This document shows positions 1-11,212 of a DNA stretch of 29,354 nucleotides, piece after piece. The stretch comes from Scenedesmus sp. ARA3 (Eukaryota; Chlorophyta; Chlorophyceae; Sphaeropleales; Scenedesmaceae). The position numbers were made by a program, and so were the translations under genes. Position 1 is the first letter of the stretch; each line of letters begins with the position of its first letter. The stretch spans positions 1-29,354 of the forward strand of contig RWJK01001452.1 of the NCBI GenBank assembly GCA_004335835.1, in the 5' to 3' direction. The notes under the pieces are model-generated. The model searched no databases. It saw only the letters and a list, made by a program, of their open reading frames with translations, and was not told the DNA's origin.

Positions 1-53
<53 letters not shown>
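1..53 (+). repeat. (CTG)n tract abutting a splice acceptor
   Basis: An uninterrupted run of about 18 CTG units leads straight into CAG and the exon starting at 57. It takes the place of a polypyrimidine tract. The window boundary cuts it, so its full length is unknown. Confidence 0.9.
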
Positions 54-54
<1 letters not shown>

Positions 55-56
55 AG

Positions 57-1061
57 CTGCGCCAACCCCAGGTGCTGCCAGCTGCTGAGCCGCGGCAAGT
101 TTGAAGAGCACACGGGCTCGCGCAACAAACGCTCCTCACGGCACTTCATGTTAGACTGCGTGGAGATGAGCCTCAAGGTGCGGCTGGGTATGTGTGTGGG
201 CGCGTGTCGGATGTTGTTATATAACATATATGTGTCGTTACGCGCAGCGCGCATTGCACTGGCGCTGTACCCTGGCCTGTGGCAAGCCTGCGCATGGTGA
301 GGAGTCTCAAGGTGGGTGGACAGGCGCTGAGTGTGTATCCATGTGTGAAGTTTGACAGTCTAGCATGAACAATGCAAATCTGTGCACCTTCAAGCATTGC
401 TGGTCCAGGAGACCCCCTGCCCAAGGTCTCCCATGTGTGTTGCGTTGCGCACGTGTTGTTGCGGTCAGCGGGCCTTGCACAGGCAATTGACCCTCGACTG
501 CGTGGTGTTGAGCCTCAGTGTGAGCAGCACTGCATGGTGTTGAGCCTCAGTGTGAGCAGCACTGCATGGTGTTGAGCCACAGTGTGAGCAGCACTGCATG
601 GTGTTGAGCCACAGTGTGAGCAGCACTGCGTGGTGTTGAGCCTCAGTGTGAGCAGCACTGCGTTGTGTTGAGCCTCAGTGTGAGCAGCACTGCATGGGTG
701 GGGATGAGGCCTTGTTTGGATGCGGTGTACATGCTGCTGCTTCCTGGCATGGCCGCTGCAACAGCTGCTGCATGTTAGCACTCCCCACAGTGAGCCGGTG
801 TGCAAGATTCCGTGTGCCGCGCTCTCCGCCCATGCCCTGCTCACCAAGCAGCAAGGGACAGCAACACACTTGGCAGCAGCCTGGAGGCAGAGTTGCGCCT
901 TCTGCTGCCGGCTCAAGGGGCTTGAGCAGGGCCTGTGGCCACAAGCGCTGCTGCTGTGGCTGCGACCAAGTGTGCCGGCCTGAAATGCCTGACCTGTCTC
1001 GGCACCTGCACGCTGCCTCTGCACTGCTGCTGCCTTCCTGCTGCTGCTGCCTGCCGCACTG

Positions 1062-1092
<31 letters not shown>

Positions 1093-1290
1093 TGCTGCTG
1101 CTGGTCCTGCAGGAATTTGCTGTGCTGGTGAGCAGCGTGGACCTGCACCTGGTGGACTGCATCTACTGCAGCAGCGATGGAGACGAGCAGAAGGAGGCAG
1201 CCGCTGCTGCTGCCGCTGCTGCTCCTGCTGCCGCAGCAGGCACAGGCAGCGGTACTGCAGCTGCTGAAGCATCTGATGAAGCTTCATCCA

Positions 1291-1325
<35 letters not shown>

Positions 1326-1941
1326 GGCGCTGATAGCAAGCTTGTGTGCTCGCGCTGCCCCGCAGTGTTCCACCGCAGCTGCTACCTGGCTGCAACTGGG
1401 GAGCACATCGGGGAGGAAGATGATTGGTGCTGCGCCAGCTGTCAGCAGGCAGAAGCATGCGCTGCAGAGGGCTGCAGCTTCTGCTCCAACAGACTTGCAA
1501 ACCTGCAGCAGGGCTTGCAAGAGCCTGACATGATGCAGCGCTGGCAGCAGCTGCAGCAGAAGATTGATGATGCTGTGGCAGCAGGCGGTGAGCCTGATGA
1601 AAATGAGGGTGCTGCAGCAGCAGCAGCAGCAGCAGCCGGTGGGGGCGGTGACGCAGGGACACCCAGGCAAGTGAGGCGCCGCAGCAGTGCAGGCAGAGAC
1701 CAGCGGCAGCCGCAGCAGCCGGAGCGCAGTATTTGGGATCTAATGGCTGCTAAGCAGGTGAAGGAGCAGCAGCAGGCGGAGCAGCGCAAGCAGAGGGCAG
1801 CAGCCCGGCAGCAGCAGCAGCAGCAGCAGCAGTCGCCTGGCAGCGGGTATGAACAACCTGCCGGTTGTGATGAGGATGATGCTGCTGACGACCTGGCTCA
1901 TGGCACTGGTGCTGATCAGCTGCACAGGCCAGCAAAGCGGG

Positions 1942-1995
<54 letters not shown>

Positions 1996-2173
1996 TGGAG
2001 ACTACTGTTGCTGGCGGCAAGGCTGACGACGACGCTGCTGCTGGCGGCAGCGTAGCTGTGGGTGGTCCTCCTGACGACGACGCTGCTGACGTTGCTGCCG
2101 GCGGCGCTGCCGGCGACAATGCTGCTGCTGCAGCTGCAGCTGCGGCTGCGCCTGCTGGTGGCGGCAATGCTGG

Positions 2174-2217
<44 letters not shown>

Positions 2218-2773
2218 TTGACGAAGCGGCTTGCGCCCGCAGAGTATCCCAGATGACCGCCTGCATGATTGCCGCACGCCAGCTGCTGGCACACCTGCAG
2301 GCGGGCGCGCAGCAGGTGCGTGGCTGTGCACATGCAGCCTGCACCGGAAGTGCTCCGCGCATCCTGTGACGCATGCACATCATTTGCTGTGCCAGCAGCA
2401 GTGGCACAACAATAATTGATATCTGCAATGGCGTAGTGCTGCATGCCTCGCCATACAAGGCTGCAGCGACTTCCACTGCACTCTGGCCAGGCCTGTCTCG
2501 GCTGATAGCTGCCAGCTGCATAGCTGTGCATCGCCTTCTGACGTCAAAACCCTCAACTCTCCACTGCTGCTCCTGCCCCTTTGCCTACACCTACTGCTGC
2601 TGCTCCTTGTCTGCCCCAAGCAGCAGCCAACTGCAGCGGAGCGCCTGGATGCTGCTGACGCCTCTGTGACGTGGCTTGGGCTGCAGCTGCCAGGCCTGGC
2701 CAAACGGCACCCAGCAGCAGCAGACTACTGGCTGGCGAGCACAGGCAGGGAGCTGCGGCTTCTGGCACAAACA

Positions 2774-2839
<66 letters not shown>

Positions 2840-3415
2840 GCTGCTGCCGCTGGGGGTGCAGCTGCTGTCACTGGCTCATGCAGGGAGCTGCTGCTGCAGC
2901 TGCTGGAGGGGCTGCAAGGCTCACTGGAGCCACTCAACCAGCTTGCCAGCAACAGCAGCAGCAGCAGCAGCAAGTGCTGGGCTGCCTTGCAGCAGCTGGG
3001 CGAGTGGGTGGGGCAGCTGCATGGAATCCTGGGCCGACTGCAGCAGCAGCAGCAGCAGCTGCCCGCTGAGCAGGTGGGGCAGCTGCAGGTGGGGCTGCGT
3101 AGGCTGTACCAGCAGCTGCTGCCGCGCCTGGCTGCACACCTGGAAGCTGTGCAGTACTGGCTGTCGGCTGTCCATATTCCACAGGTGTGTGTTCGTCAAA
3201 AGTGTACAGCAGAGTGTTATTGCGCTGATTCAGCCAAGCAGATAGCAACACATTACTCCCGTTGCGGATCACGTGCACCTGTATCAGAAAGCAATGATAA
3301 CAGGCGGTGTGTGCAAACACTAAGTTACTTACTTGGAGTTACTGCTGCAGTGCCTAAAAGCCCACCATGACGTGTGGTAGGTTTTCCATTCCAGACGCTG
3401 TTGTATGGCCATGCA

Positions 3416-3459
<44 letters not shown>

Positions 3460-4407
3460 GCCATGCAGGCACCAGCACAGAATCCAGCAGCAGCAGCCAC
3501 TGATGGATCTGGCAGCAGCACTGCTGCTGCTGCCCCCTGGGCCAACGAGGCTGTGCGGCAGCTGGCAGATCTGCCCGGGACGGCTGAGGATCTGCTCAGG
3601 TAGAGGGTGTGGGACCCAGGGGCGCCGCCTACCTGAGCCACACACCCTCTAAGCCTCAAATTCCAGGAGCTGCAGAGCTGCCTGGGTAGTCACTCACTCA
3701 CTCACTCAGGATCTGCTCAGCGACTGCGGCGCTGCTCCACCTGGCTGAGGTGCTTGTGGCAGCTGAATTTCAATGCAGCATGCGGCATCAGGGGGCGCAG
3801 GCGGCCGCCTTGAAAAGTTCGGCATGCGGCATGCGGCATGCGGCTGCCGGCCTGCCAAGCTCGTTACTGCTGGCCAGCCTCGATCAGGTCCTGAATCTGG
3901 CGCTGACAGCAGCCTGGCCCTGACGGCTGCTGCTGCTGCTGCTGCTGCTGGCGCGGCCTTGAGCAGGTGCTGGATCTGGTCCTGACAGCAGCCTGGGCAG
4001 GTGGTGCATTGCAAGCTGTGCGTTGTCGACAGAGAGATTGCAGTTTGACATGTGAGCGTGCGAGTGAAGCGGGCGTCGTATGACTTGTCTGATCACGGCT
4101 GTAGCCAACGATTTGCGCACGTTGCGCGTGGCCAGCTTGGTGTGGCAGTAATTGCCGGCTCACTGCGGCACTGGCTGGCAGCATGCACAGCCTGCTGCTC
4201 GGAGCAGTAGCTGTTGTTGATTCTGAAGAACTGGCCAACTACACACATGTTGTGCCGCACAACTGGGCCAGTCGCTGGGCGGCAGCTGCCCGGCTAGTAG
4301 TTGAGTCTGCTGCGGCGGCGGCGGGTGGCCCTGGAGTGGCATGCATGGTGAGGCGCAACAGGGGCTTGCCCCAGCAGCATCATGCTGTCAGTGACTTGCC
4401 TAGGTAA
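57..4407 (+). CDS. TDBD/CxC-like and PHD-finger chromatin protein, 5'-truncated, multi-exon
   Basis: Exons I can support: 57-177, 1113-2315, 2621-3184, 3469-3599, 3710-about 3920, and a last exon from about 4140 to the stop at 4405-4407. The first four are flanked by AG/GT. The junctions 2315/2621, 3184/3469 and 3599/3710 agree in phase. The first exon reads CANPRCCQLLSRGKFEEHTG, followed by a basic stretch and then FMLDCVEMSLK. This resembles the TDBD (Tify/Jas-TPL-binding) module found next to PHD fingers in plant chromatin proteins. Exon 1113-2315 has a PHD finger: CIYC (1158-1169), then CSRCPAVFHRSC and WCCASC. Long Ala, Gln and basic low-complexity stretches follow, then a leucine-rich helical region in 2621-3184. 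The C-terminal part is unrecognised. At least one exon between 178 and 1112 is unresolved; a frame around 790-965 (EPVCKIPCAALSAHALL) is a candidate. The gene starts before the window. A nuclear, histone-reading role is inferred from domains only. Confidence 0.6.
498..692 (+). repeat. Six 32-bp tandem units echoing the 3' edge of exon 57-177
   Basis: The TTGAGCC core recurs at 508, 540, 572, 604, 636 and 668, a strict 32-bp period. Each unit resembles the end of exon 57-177 (GCGTGGAGATGAGCCTCAAG and its GTG donor). The units read GCGTGGTGTTGAGCCTCAG followed by TGTGAGCAGC, so a degenerate donor is repeated with the exon edge. A single weaker copy lies near 290-312. The array is in the intron of the PHD gene. 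Confidence 0.75.
1065..1103 (+). repeat. (CTG)n tract before the PHD exon
   Basis: A near-perfect CTG run with one GTT interruption ends eight bases before the AG acceptor of exon 1113-2315. Confidence 0.85.
1158..1430 (+). other. PHD finger interrupted by an alanine-rich insertion
   Basis: The first zinc-ligand pair CIYC (codons 1158-1169) is separated from the next pair CSRC (1347-1358) by 59 residues. Most of these are Ala runs with Gly, Thr and Ser. The remaining ligands (FHRSC, then WCCASC) have normal spacing. In ordinary PHD fingers this loop is far shorter. The insertion grew from a GCT/GCA tract, so zinc binding may survive around a disordered loop. Confidence 0.6.
1946..1994 (+). 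repeat. (CAG)n coding for polyglutamine
   Basis: About 16 CAG codons in the frame of exon 1113-2315 give a pure Gln tract after RPAKRAKQ. Further Ala tracts in the same exon are encoded by GCT (2173-2213) and GCA/GCT units. Confidence 0.85.
2776..2837 (+). repeat. (CAG)n polyglutamine in exon 2621-3184
   Basis: A run of about 20 CAG/CAA codons sits between LRLLAQTQ and EAAAAGG in the helical region of the PHD-finger protein. Confidence 0.85.
3418..3461 (+). repeat. (CTG)n tract before acceptor of exon 3469-3599
   Basis: CTG units with one CTA lead to CCATGCAG and the exon. This is the same arrangement as at the window start. Confidence 0.85.
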
Positions 4408-4411
4408 CGTG

Positions 4412-4559
4412 TGTAAAATGACAGTTTTATGCATGGTAAATGCTGTGTATTCAGATGTCTATTGATGCTTTGGTGAAGCTGGCGACACACTTGTGGCCGC
4501 CACTTGTGACGCCGTTGTAGCATCCTGGTCACCAGTGCATGAAATGTAAGGTAATGTAA
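4412..4559 (+). terminator. Polyadenylation signals (TGTAA) of the PHD-finger gene
   Basis: TGTAA, the usual signal of volvocine and related algae, occurs at 4412-4416, only five bases after the stop, and again at 4545-4549 and 4555-4559. The latter pair is the more plausible 3' end. Confidence 0.5.
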
Positions 4560-4587
4560 TGCATTGTGTTCCTTGATAACCGGGAAG

Positions 4588-4592
4588 TTACA
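4588..4592 (-). terminator. Candidate polyadenylation signal (TGTAA) of the protease gene
   Basis: TTACA on the plus strand is TGTAA on the minus strand, about 1.25 kb after the protease stop. I found no earlier TGTAA in this orientation between 4593 and 5836, so a long 3' UTR is implied. It faces the plus-strand signals at 4545-4559. Confidence 0.45.
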
Positions 4593-5785
4593 TTTACGGT
4601 GCTACTGTGCTGCGTGATGCAGCAGTGAAGTTGATGCAGTTTATGCTGGCAGCCGCCACGCCGTGATATCGGACATCACAGCAGCTCCATGCCTGCATGC
4701 CTCGCATATGCCGCCTGATAACTGCCACCCATTCAGAAAGTGCACAGGGCAGCTGCACCTGCAGCGGCAATGAATGCACAGCATCCCACTGCATGGCGTT
4801 GATGCTATGGCTTGATGGGTAACATGATGATGATGAGCGGCCCACTGCAAGCTGCAATCATAATGATCAAAGACACCTACCCCAGCAAAAACAAAGCACC
4901 CTACCGCGGTACCCCACATCTGAGGCTTTGGTGCCAGTGGTGGCACTGTGGCATGTACATACTTTCTGGGTACATCAAAGGACCATACACTATGCATGAA
5001 CATATGAACAGCATGACACTGGCCATGCGTTGCCGTGCATGCGGCTTTCTGGGACCACGTCCACTCTTGCCAACCTGAACAGCAGTAGTGCTGGTCAGCA
5101 CTCATGAGTGCGGAGGACTCATCCTGGTGTCTGGCACAGTACTGTGCTTGGCCCGCCTGTACTGATCAGTAAAACAACATCAGCACTGCATGCATGACAT
5201 AGGCGCTGGCAGCAGCACACCAGCAGACCGTGTGACAGTGCAAGTCCCAGGCAACACACACATGCAGGACAAAATAACATGCGCCTGACACGACTACACT
5301 ATTAAGTTGCAGGTAGTTTTTGTGCAGCAAAGTTTCTGTGCTTCACATCAATGCCAGATCCTTCCGCCAGCTACAGTCAGCCGTTTCACACTGTTGCAAC
5401 CAGGGCTAGGGCAAACAACAGTGCGAGATTTTGAGCCCTCACGCATGAGACTGCTGTACTGTTCAGCACAGCCCGTGTGCGCCTTGCGATGCAGACACAA
5501 AAGGACACAAGTCTGGAGCATCAGCTGCAGCACTGCAGCCATGAAACAACTGCTGCACTGCGTGCATTCGTCGGCAGTGTTCGCTACAACAATGCGGTAC
5601 ACACAGCAAACTATGAAAATCAATTTGGTGGGCAGCACTGCCCGAGATCCCTTCATGGCTGTTATGACAACAGACCCGCACAAACATTCAGAACAAAAGA
5701 ATTGCAGCATTGGGGCATACTTTGGAGGTGTTTTGTTCTGATCATAAGATGGTTGAGCATTCAACAGTGCCTGATGCAGTGTGGG
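4593..5785 (-). other. Non-coding stretch, probable 3' UTR of the protease gene
   Basis: The open frames here, including a 154-residue one on the minus strand (4641-5105), show no domain, no repeat bias like that of real exons, and no convincing splice partners. The likely content is the 3' UTR of the minus-strand protease gene. Confidence 0.45.
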
Positions 5786-5875
5786 CCAGTGTCACTTGCA
5801 CTCTGCCGCCACGCCGGTGCATGTGCTGCGCCAGTGTCACTTGCACTCTGCCGCCACGCCGGTGCATGTACTGCG
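5786..5875 (-). repeat. Two 45-bp tandem copies spanning the protease stop codon
   Basis: Nearly identical units start at 5786 and 5831. The 5831 unit carries the last codons and the stop (5837-5839). The 5786 unit is a copy lying just beyond the stop in the 3' UTR. The coding edge has thus been echoed outward, as at splice sites. Confidence 0.8.
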
Positions 5876-6035
5876 CCAGTAGCAGCGGCCGTCACCGCCA
5901 GGAGAGCTGCAGCACACACTGCCAGCTGGCTTCAGCTGGTAGCTGCACAGCCGCCCACTGCTGCTGAGCCTGCTGCCGCTGCTGCTGCTGCCGCTGTTCA
6001 GGCCATTCAAGCTTGAGATGACTTGCGAAAGCGCG

Positions 6036-6079
<44 letters not shown>

Positions 6080-6939
6080 ACGGGCCTGATCCTGGTACAG
6101 GCTCGCCTGCTGCTGCTGTGTTTGCTGCTGACTGCCTGCCATTCTGGCAGGGAACTCCACACGTAAGCCGTCCAGGGCAGCAGATTTGCGGGGCCTGCTG
6201 CCCCCAGCATTATTACTCCCACCATTGCTGCCACTGCTTGGCTGCCTAGGGCTGCTCTGCTTGCCACTGCCGTCTGCTGACACGCAGTAGGCTGCAGCGC
6301 TGCAGCTTGCACCAGCTGGCAGCAGCACGCCTGCAGCACAAACACCGACGCAGGTGCAAGTTTCAGCATGTCGAGTTGGTCCCGATATGTCAGGAAGTGC
6401 TGGGCTACAGCTACTGCTGCAGTGCAGCACATTGTATGCAAATTGATACACTGTGCAGTGTGATCGGCACTCCTCTAATCAGGTTATATGTCTTCCCTCT
6501 GCATTGCAGCTGCAGGCTGCATGAAATCATCGGCAGCTGCACTTGTATAGTGCCGAATAATGTCCAGACACAGGCCAGGCTCACCTGTTGCTGCGTTCAC
6601 ACACGCCGGCAGGCCCTTTATAGGGCATCCTGCAGCCGTGCTGCTGCTGCTGCTGCAGCGCCCGCCGTCCCGCCCACACACCTGCCCCCAGGGACAGTCA
6701 TCTGGCTCTGTGCAGCAGCCGGCCTGCAAAATGCACCTGCCATTGCATAGCTTCCTGCCTGCAGGGCAGCTGGTGCCGGGGGGCTGCTCAGTGCTGCGGC
6801 GAGACCTACGGCACTTGCTGTTGACACAGGTTTCGTCGCTGATGCAGTCGCTGCTGCTGCTGCATGGGCAGGGCTGGGCTGATGGCAGGCAGCTGCTGCC
6901 GCAGCGCTTTTGAGTGACGGGGCAGCCCACCTGGGCGGC

Positions 6940-7027
<88 letters not shown>

Positions 7028-9783
7028 GCAGCAGGCAGAAAGGAGATGCTGTCAGCTGCAGCACAGGGCGAGGGTGCAGGGCACGGCCAAGGGGCAATTG
7101 TAGCGCAGCAGCTGCACCTGCATGGTGCTACAGTCTGCGCGTGGAATCTTCTGTCCTGCTTGTCCTGCCCATCCTCTTAAAACTAGCGCAGCTGCCACTA
7201 AGTTGCATCGTTCGCCAGCACAGATGCTTAGAAACAACAAGCAACCACCACGCCTACTGTCGCCGCCACTCACTCTGCGCTGCAGGCAGCCAACGACCAT
7301 CAATCCCCCGACAACCGAACACAGCAGTGTGCAGCTGCCACGACAGCCGTGCTGTTCACCAGCAAGAAATTCCCACCAACACCAACACCAGCTGTCATCC
7401 TGTGCTGCTGCGCCTGAGCCGCCACTCACTCTGGGCTGCAGGCAGCCAAAACGCGGCCGCTTCCACCTGAGGAGCTAACACAGCAGTGTGCAGCTGCCAC
7501 AACAACCGGGCTGTTTACCAGCAAGAAACCTTCTCAAACACCTAACAACCAAAACACATGCCGCCTGCGCCGCCACTCACTCTGCGCTGCAGGCAGCCAA
7601 ATGCGGCCTGTGCATTCAGCAGCCCCCCAGTAGCATCCTTGTAGCTCTTGCCAGGGAACCACTTTGCAAACTCGTACGGCTCTGGGTAAGAAGGCATGCG
7701 GTTGGCGCTGTCCAGCAGGCAGTTGACGACGTCTTTTGCGGAGGCCTGCGGGAACACGTTGCGCAGCAGCAGCGCCGTGCCTGACACGTGCGGGGTGGCC
7801 TGCAGCGGGTGAGGACAGCAGAAGGGGCAGCAGCAGCAGGACAGGCGCGTGGCAGTGTCACAACGATGTCATTCTTTGTCATGCGCAGGCACCTTTGGGT
7901 AGCAAGGCAGCGGTCGCTACCAGTGCCAGAAGGTGGCAGGTCACTGCCAACATCCAAGACCGGCGCAATGTGCACCCATACCTCTAGAAAGCCACCAGCA
8001 TGTCTAATAGAATTCCATAAGGTTATGAGATTATCATCACTGTCCACTCACCACGGAGGTGCCGCTGATCACGCCCACACCGCTGTTAATGCCCACCACT
8101 AGCAGATCACTCAAACGATTGTTATTGTTGTGACATTGTTAGTAACACATACATGAACATCCCCACTGTCCACTCACCACAGAGGTGCCGCTGATCACGC
8201 CCACACCGCTGTCAGTGCCGGCCACCGGCAGGTCACTCGTGATACTGTTACTGTTCGTAACATTGTTGCAACACTTCTCTCAGCACCAGCGCCATCCACT
8301 CACCACAGAGGTGCCGCTGATCACGCCCACGCCCGCCTCGCTGCCCGCCAAATAACACATTTTTCAACCAGCATTACATGCATACAATGAAAAAGAACCG
8401 GCGATGGCCACTCATGCACTCAGCACGGAGGTGCCGCTGATCACGCCCACACCGCTGTCAGTGCCGGCCACCGGCACGTCCGCCCTGAACCCCACTAACA
8501 GCAGCGTGGCCTAACCCCAAGCCCTGAACATGAACCTAAACCCTGAAGCTGCTTCCACGCTCACCACAGAGGTGCCGCTGATCACGCCCACATCGCTGTC
8601 GGCGCCCGCCACCGGCAGGTCACTCGTGATACTGTTATTGTTAGTAACAATATTGTAACACTTCACTCAGCACCAGCGCCATCCACTCACCACAGAGGTG
8701 CCGCTGATCACGCCCACACCCGCAGCGTTGCCCGCCACCGAAAAGTCGCTCAAACTACTGTTACTGTTAGTAACATAAATGACCATCCCCACTAAATACT
8801 CACCACGGAGGTACCACTGATGACGCCAACTCCCGCAGCGCTGCCCGCCACAGGCAGGTCACTTGTGATGTTCACACCCGGCGCCACGATTCGAACGCCC
8901 CCGCCAAAATTCGAAAACGGCGCCAGCATGTTATTTTCGTCCACGGCCGCCACCGCAATAACACAGTGCGGCATGCTTGCAGCCAGGCTGCTGGGCACGT
9001 GCACAACACCGCCCCCTGGGACCTCAGGATCTGAGTCCAGGTGGTCCACTGGCCCAAAATAACAGACGCAGTAGTTGCTGGGGCACTCTTGCGGGTTCTT
9101 GCACTTGGTGGCAGTAGTGCAGTCACGGCCAACGCAGCGGCCGTTGCCGGCGGCTGTGACGGCGATGCCGTCCCTACAGCGGCGGCAGCAGCACAGGCAA
9201 GTGTGACGTGAGCACGGGTACGACAGGTGTGGGCATGCCCCACGCAGCGGCCGTTGCCGGCAGCTGTCACGGCGATGCCGTCCCTGGGCAGTGTAGCGGT
9301 GGCAGCAGTGGCAGCAGCAGCAGTGGCAGCATTGGCAGCAGCAGCAGTGGCAGCAGTGGCAGCAGCAGCAGTGGCAGTAGCGCAGCAAGTGACAAGGTCA
9401 GGGGTGGCTCTGTTGTTGCAAAGTACCGGGAGCTGTGTCACCGCTTCGACTGCTGCGCTTAGCGCCTCTCTCTGCAATTTACCAGCCTTTGACCAGCCAG
9501 ACCCTGCTGCACAGGAATGGCATCACTAGGTGGGTGGGGCCACCCCATAAGATGGCGCATCTGTCACAAACGTGCTGCTTGATGGCCTTGCCGTAACACG
9601 GTGTGCGGCGAAAGACCTGAGCAATGTGCACAGTACACATCATCCCGCACCTGTCGCACACGTGCTGCTTGATCGCATCCGCATAACACGCCTCCACTGC
9701 GCCTCCCGCAGGCACGTATGCGCCCAGGCTGAGGTTGACCACCCAGGAGGCATTGACCGCAGCGGCATGCGCGATGCAGCGCA

Positions 9784-9819
<36 letters not shown>

Positions 9820-10127
9820 GGTGACAACGACAACAGCACCACAACGTCGATTGCGGCCGCATGCGCGTTGCAGCGCTCCTGCAGGCGGCAGGCGGTGCGA
9901 GGCGACGGCCACCTGGATTCACTGCCAGCGTGCTGTATTGCTGTTCCTTTCAAGTGCTGCCCACCATGCTGAAACAGCTGCCCCGGCATCCGCTGACGAC
10001 CATGCCTGCATTTACAACAGCCACAATGGAAAAGCCAACGCAACCGCTCACCACGTCCACGAAGCTGCGCTCCCTTGAGCCGGCGTTGCAGGACACCACA
10101 GCGCCGCCACGCACGGGGCCAACCACA

Positions 10128-10208
<81 letters not shown>

Positions 10209-11180
10209 AGTGACAGGCTCAGGAAGGCTGAGGCTGCCAAGGCACGACAAAGTCCAACATGTACGATCATGATTCAGGCACCGCTGCTACCGCTAGTCCA
10301 ACAGCAGCAGTAGCGGCCCCACTAGCAGCAGCAGCAGCAGCAGCAGCGCACCTGCGATGCCCCCTTTGTCGCCGTTATCTCACGCCCCTGTCATGATGCC
10401 CGCCACTAGGCTGCCGTGGCCATCACAGCTCTTCATTGCTGCACACTCGACCCCCTACCTCAACCACATGGTACGGCTTTATCGCTTGCCACTGGCTAGC
10501 TGGTGGCTTGGCCTGCACCAGACTACAGCTGTGCTGCTACACACAGCAGCAGCTCTAAATGCACACGTTTACCCCGCCAATGCGCACCTGCAATGCCACC
10601 CTTGTCGCCATTGTTCCACGCTCCCGCCATGATGCCCGCTACTAGGCTGCCGTGGCCATCACAACTCTTCATGGCCGCCTCGCTGCTGCCCTCACACGCC
10701 ACCTGCGAATTTGAAAAACAACATAACATGTTTGTCATAACTGGGTACAGCTACTGAACGCCAAGTTCATTGCTTGTTCGTGCTGGCTGCTCTTCATGGC
10801 TGCCTTGCTGCTGCCCTCACACACAATCTGCAAAGTGCAACAGCAAGCATTTGTTTGTGATGGTCTGGCTGGCCACAGCTTTTCTTGGCTGACTCGCTGC
10901 TGCCCTCACACGCCACCTGCAGATATGAAACTGTGCATCTGCAATTGTCTGACTGGCTACAGCTTCTGAGACGTCTAGTTTAAAAGGTGTTTTTGCTGGC
11001 TGCTCTGAAGATTTAGCAAGCGAAGCATGTTTTGCGGCAGTTTACTCTTCATCAGTCTTATGATTGCGTAAGCGCATGTCGAAGCAACCACAGCAAGTAC
11101 ACGCCGCACCTGGGCCAGGCCGCGTGTTGCCGGGTCGCCGCCGTCTATGCTGCAGGTGGTGGAAGAGCCCACATCTACCT

Positions 11181-11212
<32 letters not shown>

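Noticed and set aside
515..2531. Overlapping long minus-strand frames rich in Ser, Leu, Cys and Gln
   Set aside because: They are by-products of (CAG/CTG)n tracts, which stay open in all frames. They lack domains and splice logic, and they lie opposite the PHD-finger exons.
4641..5105. A 154-residue minus-strand open frame
   Set aside because: No recognisable domain and no repeat or codon bias like that of the neighbouring exons. It fits better as 3' UTR of the protease gene.
8040..8800. Mutually exclusive alternative exons for the protease active site
   Set aside because: The echoes begin part-way into exon 8 and lack the essential upstream segment (Asn motif, Cys-rich loop). Appending one after exon 8 from an AG near 8640 gives a stop. 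They look like partial junction copies, not swap-in exons.
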